The notes under the pieces were generated by a model, which ran no database searches, had not been told where the DNA came from, and saw only the letters and a program-made list of their open reading frames with translations. From positions 172,948 through 236,947 of the forward strand of contig NZ_JACNMO010000006.1 of the NCBI RefSeq assembly GCF_020622345.1: DNA of 64,000 bases, in the 5' to 3' direction. The translations under genes and the position numbers were made by a program. Of this stretch, positions 37,003 to 44,517 are shown in pieces. Every line of letters starts with the position of its first letter. Within the stretch, counting starts at the first letter, position 1. The DNA is from Roseobacter weihaiensis (lineage in GTDB: Bacteria; Pseudomonadota; Alphaproteobacteria; Rhodobacterales; Rhodobacteraceae).

Positions 37003-37075
37003 AATCGAATGGTTTACGGAGGTGGGGTCGGTTAGACGACCGTCCACTCTGGAATTCTGCCCGCCAAGGGCTGCC

Positions 37076-37132
37076 CTAGCAGGCGACCTCCAAAGCTGTT
37101 CCGACACCTCGCTCCAATACCGTTCTTGACAC
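37076..37132 (-). CDS. 18-codon mini-ORF with extreme Shine-Dalgarno region
   Basis: GTG-started ORF encoding VSRTVLERGVGTALEVAC. Directly before it AAAGGAGGTGATCCAG (37132-37147, overlapping the start by one base) is complementary over 16 nt to the 3' tail of bacterial 16S rRNA, far beyond a normal ribosome binding site. Downstream come a hairpin (GTGG-GGTCG / CGACC-CCAC, plus-strand 37022-37047) and the terminator at 36971-37002. This looks like a short structured transcript or a translation-sensing leader. The peptide itself matches nothing I know and may not matter. Confidence 0.45.
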   Translation of the reverse strand: MSRTVLERGVGTALEVAC

Positions 37133-37210
37133 TGGATCACCTCCTTTACCTATCTGTTGACGTTGGCAGAATCGTCGCACAGGTTGCGGAAATATCCAAG
37201 CGTTTTTTTG

Positions 37211-37831
37211 TTAGTGCGCGGGCGCGAGCCGGGCGGTGATCACCCGGAAGGGAACAAGGGCCAGCAGCGCGAGGCTCAGCTTGACACCCCAGTCGGCAAT
37301 CGCCAGCGACACCCACAAGGGGGCTGCCGGACCAAAGCCAAGAATGGGCAGAATATCACCAGCCCAACTCACGTCGTTTGCCGGCTCGACAAAGCTCAGG
37401 CTTGCGGAAAAGGCGATGGTGAAGAACAGCGCGGTATCGACCGTGCTGCCGATCAGCGTGGAGGCCAGCGGCGCGCGCCACCACCTGCCGTCGCGCAGCG
37501 CGGAAAAGATCGCGACATCGAGCAATTGGGCGACAAGAAAGGCGATGCCGGATCCGATGGCGATGCGCAATGTCACCAGCGGGCCGAACTCGCCCATGAT
37601 CTGGGTCCCGATGAGCGAACAGATGACACCGACGATAAAACCCACAAAGACCACGCGGCGGGCGGCCTGTGCGCCGTAAACCCGGTTCATGATATCGTTG
37701 ACGAGAAAGGCAAGCGGATAGGTGAACGCGCCCCAGGTCAGCCAGTTTCCGAGCAGGAATTGAACGAGGATGTTGGAGGCAACCACAATGGCGGCCATGG
37801 CAATGATGCCGGGGAGGTGTACGCGTGTCAT
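37211..37831 (-). CDS. yhhQ: Queuosine precursor transporter (YhhQ/VUT family)
   Basis: 206-residue membrane protein with about six hydrophobic helices. TYPLAFLVNDIMNRVYGAQAARRVVF and AQLLDVAIFSALRDGRWW are hallmarks of the YhhQ family, which imports queuine precursors for tRNA modification. ATG 37831 is preferred; an in-frame TTG at 37852 adds seven residues. No queuosine biosynthesis genes and no preQ1 riboswitch are seen nearby, so the role rests on the family. Confidence 0.88.
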   Translation of the reverse strand: MTRVHLPGIIAMAAIVVASNILVQFLLGNWLTWGAFTYPLAFLVNDIMNRVYGAQAARRVVFVGFIVGVICSLIGTQIMGEFGPLVTLRIAIGSGIAFLVAQLLDVAIFSALRDGRWWRAPLASTLIGSTVDTALFFTIAFSASLSFVEPANDVSWAGDILPILGFGPAAPLWVSLAIADWGVKLSLALLALVPFRVITARLAPAH

Positions 37832-37900
37832 TTTATAAATCCGTTTTGGCAAGGGTGCGGCACTTGGTCGGCAATCATGGCCGACGCGCGGTCTTTAGGC

Positions 37901-38824
37901 CTATTGCGGGGCCAAGGCAACCCTGTCCGGCAAAGTGTATTCGACGATCTGACTGGGCAGGAACCACAGAAAGTTATCATCCGAAACCATCGTCAGCCGG
38001 ATCAGACCTTCCGCATCCTGCCAGACGGACAGGCCTTCGAGGTTACCATAGTCGCCCAGACCGGTCTGCAGGATCAGCTCGATATCCGTGACGCCGGCGG
38101 GTGTGAGGGTCATGGCCCTTACCCGATTGAAAAAAGCGAAAGGATAGACCCCGCGCTCCAGCACGTAGAGCCGCCCGTCCGGCCCGAAATCCGCCCCGAC
38201 CGGCGAGAACATCGGGTCCACGGGCAGGGTGGTGTTTTGCATCCATGTGGCGGTCGGCGCACGCTCGTAGATCAGGGCTTCGGTGGCCCCACGCGCGATC
38301 TTTTCAGGGAGCGCCAGCAATCGCCCGTCCGGGGCAACGGCCAAAGCCTCCAGACCGCCGTTTTCCGGAAGCGCACGCCATGCCCGCGTGTATCCGGATT
38401 GTTGGGCCGGGCTTTCCCACGTCTGGTAGAACAAAACCCGGTGTGCGTGCTCGAACGAAACGTAAAGACCGCCAGTCGCATCGAGCGCCAGCCCTTCGGC
38501 ATCGCTGTAGGGAAACTCCTGCGTCTGACCCTGTGCATCGACAAAGGGTTGCCCGCGCTCAACGCGCGCGCCCAAAAGCTCCTGACCCTGCCGTGTCAGG
38601 CTGCCCCTGAGGATATGCCCGCGATCCGTAATCGCGTAAAAACCTGACCCGCCGGGTGTTACCTCAAGACCCGAGAGCCCGCCAAACCATGCCGCATCAT
38701 GCGCAATGTCGACGACCGCACCCAGCTCCGCTGGCAAGCCGGGCGGCGGCGCGGGCGGCTTGAACCAGAACCATGCACCGGCGCCGACTGCTGCAATCAG
38801 CGCGACTGCAAGACGGTGGCGCAT
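37901..38824 (-). CDS. Exported esterase-like (phytase-like) beta-propeller protein
   Basis: 307 residues with an N-terminal signal anchor (about 5-22) and a proline-rich stretch. The rest matches the esterase-like activity of phytase family: GGLSGLEVTPGGSGFYAITDRG, DAEGLALDATGGLYVSFE and NGGLEALAVAPDGRLLALPE, which are repeating propeller blades. The substrate is unknown. Its start overlaps the mepA 3' end by 28 bases on the same strand, so it is co-transcribed with mepA and the upstream MFS gene. Confidence 0.85.
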   Translation of the reverse strand: MRHRLAVALIAAVGAGAWFWFKPPAPPPGLPAELGAVVDIAHDAAWFGGLSGLEVTPGGSGFYAITDRGHILRGSLTRQGQELLGARVERGQPFVDAQGQTQEFPYSDAEGLALDATGGLYVSFEHAHRVLFYQTWESPAQQSGYTRAWRALPENGGLEALAVAPDGRLLALPEKIARGATEALIYERAPTATWMQNTTLPVDPMFSPVGADFGPDGRLYVLERGVYPFAFFNRVRAMTLTPAGVTDIELILQTGLGDYGNLEGLSVWQDAEGLIRLTMVSDDNFLWFLPSQIVEYTLPDRVALAPQ

Positions 38825-39726
38825 TGAGCGGGAAGATCCGCAAGGCGTATCTCTGTCCTGGGTTTGCGAGGTTTGGCATCGGGGTCCGGGGGCGGCGGGT
38901 TCAGGATGTTGTTGACCCAGGCCTGCGCATCGGCGCAGCCGTCACCGGGTGGTGGCGGTGTCTGATCGATGCAGCCCTCGGTCCCGCTCGGGCAGGCCAG
39001 CCGCACGTGGAAATGGTAATGGTGTCCATACCAGGGTCTGATCTTGCGCAACCAGGACCGGTCGCCGGTGGCGGTGTTACACAGCTGCACCTTGGCCCCG
39101 GGGAAGATAAAGATACGGGCGACGCGTGGGTCCGAGGCCGCCGCTTTCAGGATTTCAGCATGCTGAGGCGTCCAGTTGTCGTTGACATAGGCTCCCTGAT
39201 TGCGACGCAATGAAATGGAGGAGATGTTTTCGCGCTGCCCTGCCGTCAGCGACAGGTTATCTGCGGGGCGCAACCAGATATCTGCGTCCAGCCCGATCTG
39301 GTGGCTCGCGTGGCCTGTCAGCATCGGCCCGCCCCGCGGTTGGCTCAGATCCCCCACATAGAGACCATTCCAACCGGGCTGCCGCGCCGCAACACGGCTC
39401 AGGTCCTCGATGAAATCGATGGTTTCCGGATGCCCCCAGTTCCGGTTGCGCGACAGACGCATGACCTGCCAGGTCGGTCCGGTTTCAGCCAGGCGGGCAG
39501 CGCCGGCAACGCAACCCTTTGCGTAGGTTCCGAAGGGGGCGGGTGTGCTTTGCGACCCGGCCCGTTCCGCGCCAAAGAGTTGTTTGGCGGGTTTGAGGCT
39601 ATCCTTGTGCCCGGAGGTGCCGATCGTCGGCAGGGCTGCGGCCGATGCTGGCGGGTCGGGTTCGGGGCCGCAGGCCATGAGGCCCGTACAAAGGGCAATA
39701 CCGATCAGAATATGCAGTTTCCTCAC
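38797..39726 (-). CDS. mepA: Penicillin-insensitive murein endopeptidase MepA, predicted lipoprotein
   Basis: Cuts D-Ala-mDAP cross-links in peptidoglycan. It has 309 residues. LAS-type zinc motifs are present: GHASHQIGLDAD with His142 and Asp149, and GHHYHFHVR with His237/His239. The N-terminus is a lipoprotein signal (LMAC, Cys19), unlike soluble E. coli MepA. GTG start at 39726 with AAGGAG upstream, overlapping the MFS stop by four bases (GTGA). A 551-codon reading that extends through the MFS gene is rejected. Confidence 0.92.
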   Translation of the reverse strand: MRKLHILIGIALCTGLMACGPEPDPPASAAALPTIGTSGHKDSLKPAKQLFGAERAGSQSTPAPFGTYAKGCVAGAARLAETGPTWQVMRLSRNRNWGHPETIDFIEDLSRVAARQPGWNGLYVGDLSQPRGGPMLTGHASHQIGLDADIWLRPADNLSLTAGQRENISSISLRRNQGAYVNDNWTPQHAEILKAAASDPRVARIFIFPGAKVQLCNTATGDRSWLRKIRPWYGHHYHFHVRLACPSGTEGCIDQTPPPPGDGCADAQAWVNNILNPPPPDPDAKPRKPRTEIRLADLPAQCATVLQSR

Positions 39727-41087
39727 GCAAAATCTCCTTTTGGTTTGACCCAGATGAGCAACAGTAGCCCCAGGATGAACAATCCCGCAATGGGTGTAAT
39801 GCCCATACGCTGGCTGCCGGTGACATCCGACACGAGGGCGATCAGCGCGGGGGCGAGAAATGAGGTCGCCTTGCCCGACAAGGCGTAAAGACCGAAGGCT
39901 TCGGTCATGCGGGCGGGGTTGGCCTGAAACGTCATCATGGTTCGCGAAGAGGCCTGTAGCGCGCCGCCTGCCGCCCCGATCAGCGCGCCAGCGACGTAAA
40001 ACGCGATATCGGGTACCGGCGAGCCCGCCGCCAGAGGCATGCCGAGGATCGACGTGCGCGTCAGCGATATGATCAGCCCGGCGGTCAGTATCAAAACAAC
40101 GCAACAAAAGACGATAACGGGCATGGGACCGATGCGCCGGTCGACCCGCCCGCCGACCCAGCAGAAGACAGCACCGCTGATGGCCGCGAGAATGCCGAAA
40201 ATGCCGATATCCATGATCGACCAGTTCAGGACCCCCAGGGCGTAGATGCCACCAAAGGTATACATGCCGTTGAGCGCATCGCGGTAGAACATCGACGAGC
40301 CCAGATAGGCCAGCAACGATGGATGCTGCGGCAGCCCCTTCAGGGTGGTCAGCAGTTCGCGCAGACCTGCTCCAAACCGGTAGGGTGTGGCGGTTCGCGG
40401 CTCTTTTTCGCGGACATAGAGAAAGAACGGAATCATAAAGAGACAGAACCACAGGGCGGTGAGCGGTCCGACAATCCGCGTGTCCGCCCCGGTTTCCGGA
40501 TCGAGGCCAAAGAGCGGCGGGAGGCCGGCCATGGTGCGCCCGCTCTCACCTGCCTGAAACAGCATCAGCATCACGACGAGTGCAACCACACCGCCCAGAT
40601 AGCCAAACGCCCAGCCAGAGCCGGAAATCCGGCCACGCTCGTTGGGGTCGGGGTGCAGTTCCGGCAGGAAGGAATTGGTGAAGATCGTCGCGAACTCCAT
40701 CCCGATCAATCCCAGACCAAAGAAAAACAGCGCCCAGAGGATCGAAAACTCCGCAGGCGCTGTCCACCACAGGGCCCCGGCCCCCACGACATAGAGCAGC
40801 GAGAAGAGCCAGACCCACGGCATGCGTCTGCCGGTGCTGTCTGCGATGGATCCCAGCACCGGGGCCAGCACCGCAATGCCGAGACCTGCAACCGTCAGCC
40901 CGTAGCCCCAATAGGCCTGAGCCTGGGCGCGGGCGGCCTCGTCCCCCATGCCTTGGGCCACCAGCGCTTCGGTTGCGGTCTGTGCGAAGTAAGGACCGAA
41001 TATGAAGGTCAGAAGCAACGTGTTATAGGGCTGGCTCGCCCAGTCAAAGAAGTACCAACCCCAAATGCGTTTGCGCGTGGTGATCAT
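39723..41087 (-). CDS. MFS transporter of the UMF1/Atg22-like family
   Basis: 454 residues with about 12 hydrophobic segments. The opening RIWGWYFFDWASQPYNTLLLTFIFGPYF is diagnostic of the UMF1 group (seen here in two short blocks, GWYFFDWASQPYNT and FIFGPYF), and ADSTGRRMPW is the MFS loop 2-3 motif. ATG 41087 matches the usual N-terminus; the 47-residue extension upstream is rejected. It is first in an operon with mepA and the esterase-like gene. The substrate is unknown; a wall-fragment or amino-acid exporter is only a guess from context. Confidence 0.88.
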   Translation of the reverse strand: MITTRKRIWGWYFFDWASQPYNTLLLTFIFGPYFAQTATEALVAQGMGDEAARAQAQAYWGYGLTVAGLGIAVLAPVLGSIADSTGRRMPWVWLFSLLYVVGAGALWWTAPAEFSILWALFFFGLGLIGMEFATIFTNSFLPELHPDPNERGRISGSGWAFGYLGGVVALVVMLMLFQAGESGRTMAGLPPLFGLDPETGADTRIVGPLTALWFCLFMIPFFLYVREKEPRTATPYRFGAGLRELLTTLKGLPQHPSLLAYLGSSMFYRDALNGMYTFGGIYALGVLNWSIMDIGIFGILAAISGAVFCWVGGRVDRRIGPMPVIVFCCVVLILTAGLIISLTRTSILGMPLAAGSPVPDIAFYVAGALIGAAGGALQASSRTMMTFQANPARMTEAFGLYALSGKATSFLAPALIALVSDVTGSQRMGITPIAGLFILGLLLLIWVKPKGDFA

Positions 41088-41242
41088 GAAGGTGCCTGCT
41101 CTGTCCTGCTGCGACAGGTAGAACAGGCCTTTGCGCCTCAGGCAAGCAAAGGTTTCCACAGGGTCAACCAAGAGCGGCAGCATGGCCTTGCTCTTTGAGG
41201 TCCGCTTGCTTAACTGAGACGGGCACAAGGAAAGGTGTTGTG

Positions 41243-41530
41243 ATGCAATCGTTGTTTGAAATTCTGATGCTGCTGCTGAACGTGGTGTGGTTCATCATCA
41301 TCGCCCATGTCATCATGAGCTGGCTCATCAACTTTCAGGTGCTCAACACCAGTCAGCAGCTTGTGGCCCAGATATGGTATGGCCTGAACCGCCTGCTGGA
41401 GCCGCTTTACGCGCCGGTTCGGCGTGTCCTGCCGCAGATGGGCGGCATCGATTTGGCCCCCTTGGCTGTCCTGCTGATTGTGGCTGCCTTGCGGATCATT
41501 CTGGTCAATAACTACGCGCTCTTTATCTAG
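41243..41530 (+). CDS. YggT family membrane protein
   Basis: 95-residue protein with two hydrophobic segments (about 5-25 and 72-90) around VLNTSQQLVAQIWYGLNRLLEPLYAPVRR, the YggT signature (NRLLEPLYAPVRRVLPQMGGIDLAP in part). The family is linked to membrane integrity and osmotic tolerance. ATG 41243 has AAGGAAAGG upstream. It is divergent from the MFS operon and 110 bases before recQ. Confidence 0.9.
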   Translation: MQSLFEILMLLLNVVWFIIIAHVIMSWLINFQVLNTSQQLVAQIWYGLNRLLEPLYAPVRRVLPQMGGIDLAPLAVLLIVAALRIILVNNYALFI

Positions 41531-41640
41531 CGGGCCTGTGCCGTCACAAGGTTTTACACCGCTTTTGGGCGATAGGGCTTGTTCATGATTCCTTAGTGTG
41601 GGATTCTGATAAAAGAGCAGAAAACTTTACAGGAACGAAC

Positions 41641-43683
41641 ATGTCTGGCGCGACCGCTTTGCTTCGTGACGTCTTTGGCTTTGATGCCTTTCGGCCGGGT
41701 CAGGAAGAGATTGTCAAAGCCGTCAGCGCGGGCGAAAACGTGCTTGCGATCATGCCCACGGGGGGCGGCAAATCGCTCTGTTTCCAATTGCCGGCCTTGA
41801 TGCGGGACGGGGTGACGGTGGTGATATCGCCGCTGATTGCGTTGATGCGCGATCAGGTGCGTGCCCTGCAGGAGGCGGGCGTTGCCGCAGGTGCGCTCAC
41901 TTCCGGCAACACCCCCGAAGAGACGGATGCGGTTTTTGAGGCCCTTGATGCGGGGCAGCTCAAACTGCTTTACATCGCGCCGGAGAGGTTGGCGGCGGGG
42001 TCCGCGCTGGGTCTGTTGCGCCGGATCGGTGTGTCGCTGATTGCCGTGGACGAGGCCCATTGCGTCAGCCAATGGGGTCATGATTTTCGCCCCGATTACC
42101 TGCGGATCGGAGAGCTGCGGCGCGCCCTGGGGGTCCCGCTTGCAGCCTTTACCGCCACGGCGGATGCGGAAACGCAAAGCGAGATCATCCAAAAGCTGTT
42201 CGGGGAGGACACACCGCGCGCGTTCCTGCGCGGTTTTGACCGGCCGAACATTCATTTGGCTTTTGCGGCCAAGGATGGCCCGCGTCGTCAGATCCTCGAT
42301 TTCGCCGCCGCGCGAAAAGGTCAATCCGGCATTGTCTACTGCGGCACCCGCGCCAAGACCGAAGGCCTTGCGGCCGCGCTGCGTGAGGCTGGCCATACCG
42401 CGCTGCACTACCACGGGGGCATGGAGGCCGAAGACCGCCGCATCGCTGAGCGACGCTTTCAGCAGGAGGACGGGTTGATCGTGGTGGCGACGGTTGCTTT
42501 CGGGATGGGGGTCGACAAGCCTGACATCCGCTGGGTGGCCCATGCGGACCTGCCGAAATCGATCGAGGCCTACTATCAGGAGATTGGCCGCGCCGGGCGC
42601 GATGGGGCACCTGCGGAAACGCTGACGCTTTTTGGCCCTGAGGATATCCGCCTCAGACGCAGCCAGATCGACGAAGGGCTTGCCCCGCCGGAAAGGCGGG
42701 CGGCAGATCATGCCCGTCTCAACGCGCTTTTGGGTTTGGCCGAGGCGCTGTCCTGCCGTCGGACAACCTTGCTGGGTTATTTCGGAGAGACGGACATCCA
42801 CTGCGGCAACTGTGATCTCTGTGATGCCCCCGCAGATGTCTTTGACGGCACGGTCGCCGTGCGCAAGGCGCTGTCGGCCATTCTGCGCACCGAGGAATGG
42901 TTCGGGGCGGGGCACCTGATCGACATCCTGCTCGGCAATGCCACCGATAAAATCCGGCAAAGGGGGCACGATCAGTTGCCGACCTATGGGGTGGGCACTG
43001 AGTATGACCGCCGCCAGTGGCAGGCGGTCTTTCGGCAGATGATGGGGCATGATCTGGTGCGCCCGGATCCCGAGCGGCACGGCGCTTTGCGCATGACGGA
43101 TGCGGCGCTGCCAATTCTGCGCGATCAGGCAAAGATCGCTCTGCGTCGCGACAGCATCAAAAAGGCCAGCAACCGCCGTCCTGCCGTCAAGGCGATGGTG
43201 TCCGAAGAGGACGCGCCCTTGCTGTCGGCGCTCAAGGCAAAGCGCCGTGCCTTTGCGGAGACTGCCAAAGTGCCGGCGTATATCATTTTCACCGACCGGA
43301 CCCTGATCGAAATGGCGGAGAAACGCCCCGAGACCCTTGATGCGCTGGCGCAGATCGGCGGCGTCGGGGCCAAAAAACTGGAACGTTACGGGGATGCTTT
43401 TCTCGAGGTGATCGCGGGCGAGGCGGCCCGGATGCATCCCAGTCGCCGCAAGCTGGCGGGACGGTCCGCAGGAACCGTCTATGATCAACTGCTCGAAGTG
43501 CAGGCGACGCTGGCGCGCGGGGCAGAGGGGGTCGACAAACCGCTGAGCTGTTCCGCGGCGCAACTGGCCAAGGTTGCGCAGATGCGCCACGCCGATCCTC
43601 AAACGCTCGAAAAGCTGTTGGGAGACCGGCGCGCTGAACGATTTGGTCCGGCTTTTCTGGACGTCCTGCGAGAGGCAGGCTAG
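41641..43683 (+). CDS. recQ: ATP-dependent DNA helicase RecQ
   Basis: 3'-5' helicase for recombination and replication repair. It has 680 residues. Walker A PTGGGKS is at 39-45, with DEAHCVSQWGHDFRP near 137-151 and the motif VI region QEIGRAGRDG. A zinc-binding cluster CGNCDLCD follows, then the RQC winged helix and an HRDC domain (about 527-592). Start ATG 41641 with AGGAAC upstream; the 15-residue extension is rejected. No SOS box was found. Confidence 0.96.
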   Translation: MSGATALLRDVFGFDAFRPGQEEIVKAVSAGENVLAIMPTGGGKSLCFQLPALMRDGVTVVISPLIALMRDQVRALQEAGVAAGALTSGNTPEETDAVFEALDAGQLKLLYIAPERLAAGSALGLLRRIGVSLIAVDEAHCVSQWGHDFRPDYLRIGELRRALGVPLAAFTATADAETQSEIIQKLFGEDTPRAFLRGFDRPNIHLAFAAKDGPRRQILDFAAARKGQSGIVYCGTRAKTEGLAAALREAGHTALHYHGGMEAEDRRIAERRFQQEDGLIVVATVAFGMGVDKPDIRWVAHADLPKSIEAYYQEIGRAGRDGAPAETLTLFGPEDIRLRRSQIDEGLAPPERRAADHARLNALLGLAEALSCRRTTLLGYFGETDIHCGNCDLCDAPADVFDGTVAVRKALSAILRTEEWFGAGHLIDILLGNATDKIRQRGHDQLPTYGVGTEYDRRQWQAVFRQMMGHDLVRPDPERHGALRMTDAALPILRDQAKIALRRDSIKKASNRRPAVKAMVSEEDAPLLSALKAKRRAFAETAKVPAYIIFTDRTLIEMAEKRPETLDALAQIGGVGAKKLERYGDAFLEVIAGEAARMHPSRRKLAGRSAGTVYDQLLEVQATLARGAEGVDKPLSCSAAQLAKVAQMRHADPQTLEKLLGDRRAERFGPAFLDVLREAG

Positions 43684-43734
43684 ATAGCGGCAAGCGGCGC
43701 GTGTCGCGGAAAACTGTGATCTGGGGGACAGGGT

Positions 43735-44517
43735 ATGCTGGTGGTGATTTCACCTGCCAAAAGGCTGGATTGGGAAGAGCGCAACGTGATGGCGACCGCG
43801 CCCGATTTTCAGGAGGACGCCATACGTCTTGTCAAAACGGCGCGCAACCTCACCTTGGGAAATCTGAAAAGCCTGATGGGTCTGAGCGACGATCTCGCGC
43901 GGCTGAACCGGGACCGGTTCAAAGCCTTTGTGTCCTGCCCGGATGCGGCAGATACGCGCCCGGCCGCCCTGGCTTTTGCGGGGGATACCTATCAGGGCCT
44001 CGAAGCGACCAGTCTCGATCCCGAAGAAATGGCCTGGGCGCAGGACCACCTGCGTATCCTTTCGGGTCTATACGGTCTGCTGCGACCGCTTGACGCCATC
44101 CAGCCCTACCGGTTGGAAATGGGCAGCCGGCTCAAGACGCGCCGGGGGCAGTCGCTTTATGACTATTGGCGGGATGACCTGTCAAAGGCGCTGAACGCAC
44201 AGGCAACACGGTTGGGCACGGATATTCTGGTAAATTGCGCCAGCCAGGAATATTTTGGGGCTGTTGCCCCCAAAGCGCTGAAATTGCGTGTGATAACGCC
44301 TGTCTTCATGGAAGACAAAGGCGATGGCAAAGGGCCAAAGATCGTCAGTTTTTTTGCGAAGAAGGCGCGAGGAGCGATGGCGCGTTATGTGATCCAGAAC
44401 CGTCTGAGTGACGCTGAAAGTCTGCAGGGCTTCGACAGCGGGGGATACGGTTTTCGGGCGGGGCTATCCGAACCGGATCGCCCGGTCTTCGTGCGACCCT
44501 ACCCTGCGGCTGCCTGA
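43735..44517 (+). CDS. yaaA: Peroxide stress protein YaaA
   Basis: 260-residue YaaA/DUF328 protein that binds DNA and lowers free iron damage under peroxide stress. Hallmarks: LVVISPAKRLDWE at 2-14, FAGDTYQGLEA, ILSGLYGLLRPLD, MGSRLKT and VNCASQEYFGAV. The start is 51 bases after recQ on the same strand. Its last 19 bases overlap the 3' end of the convergent hybrid kinase gene. Confidence 0.94.
   Translation: MLVVISPAKRLDWEERNVMATAPDFQEDAIRLVKTARNLTLGNLKSLMGLSDDLARLNRDRFKAFVSCPDAADTRPAALAFAGDTYQGLEATSLDPEEMAWAQDHLRILSGLYGLLRPLDAIQPYRLEMGSRLKTRRGQSLYDYWRDDLSKALNAQATRLGTDILVNCASQEYFGAVAPKALKLRVITPVFMEDKGDGKGPKIVSFFAKKARGAMARYVIQNRLSDAESLQGFDSGGYGFRAGLSEPDRPVFVRPYPAAA

Noticed and set aside
36580..37140. 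186-codon reading of the VOC gene
   Set aside because: The extra N-terminus runs through a perfect terminator hairpin and lacks VOC features; ATG 36936 has a proper ribosome binding site.
37132..37147. A fragment of a 16S rRNA gene
   Set aside because: Only 16 nt match the 16S tail and the flanks do not, so it is a ribosome-binding tract, not rRNA sequence.
38797..40452. 551-codon reading joining MFS-region sequence to mepA
   Set aside because: The first 240 codons are an out-of-frame shadow of the MFS gene; GTG 39726 has a ribosome binding site and a signal peptide.
41593..43602. 669-codon minus-strand ORF opposite recQ
   Set aside because: Shadow of recQ; no start signal or family match.
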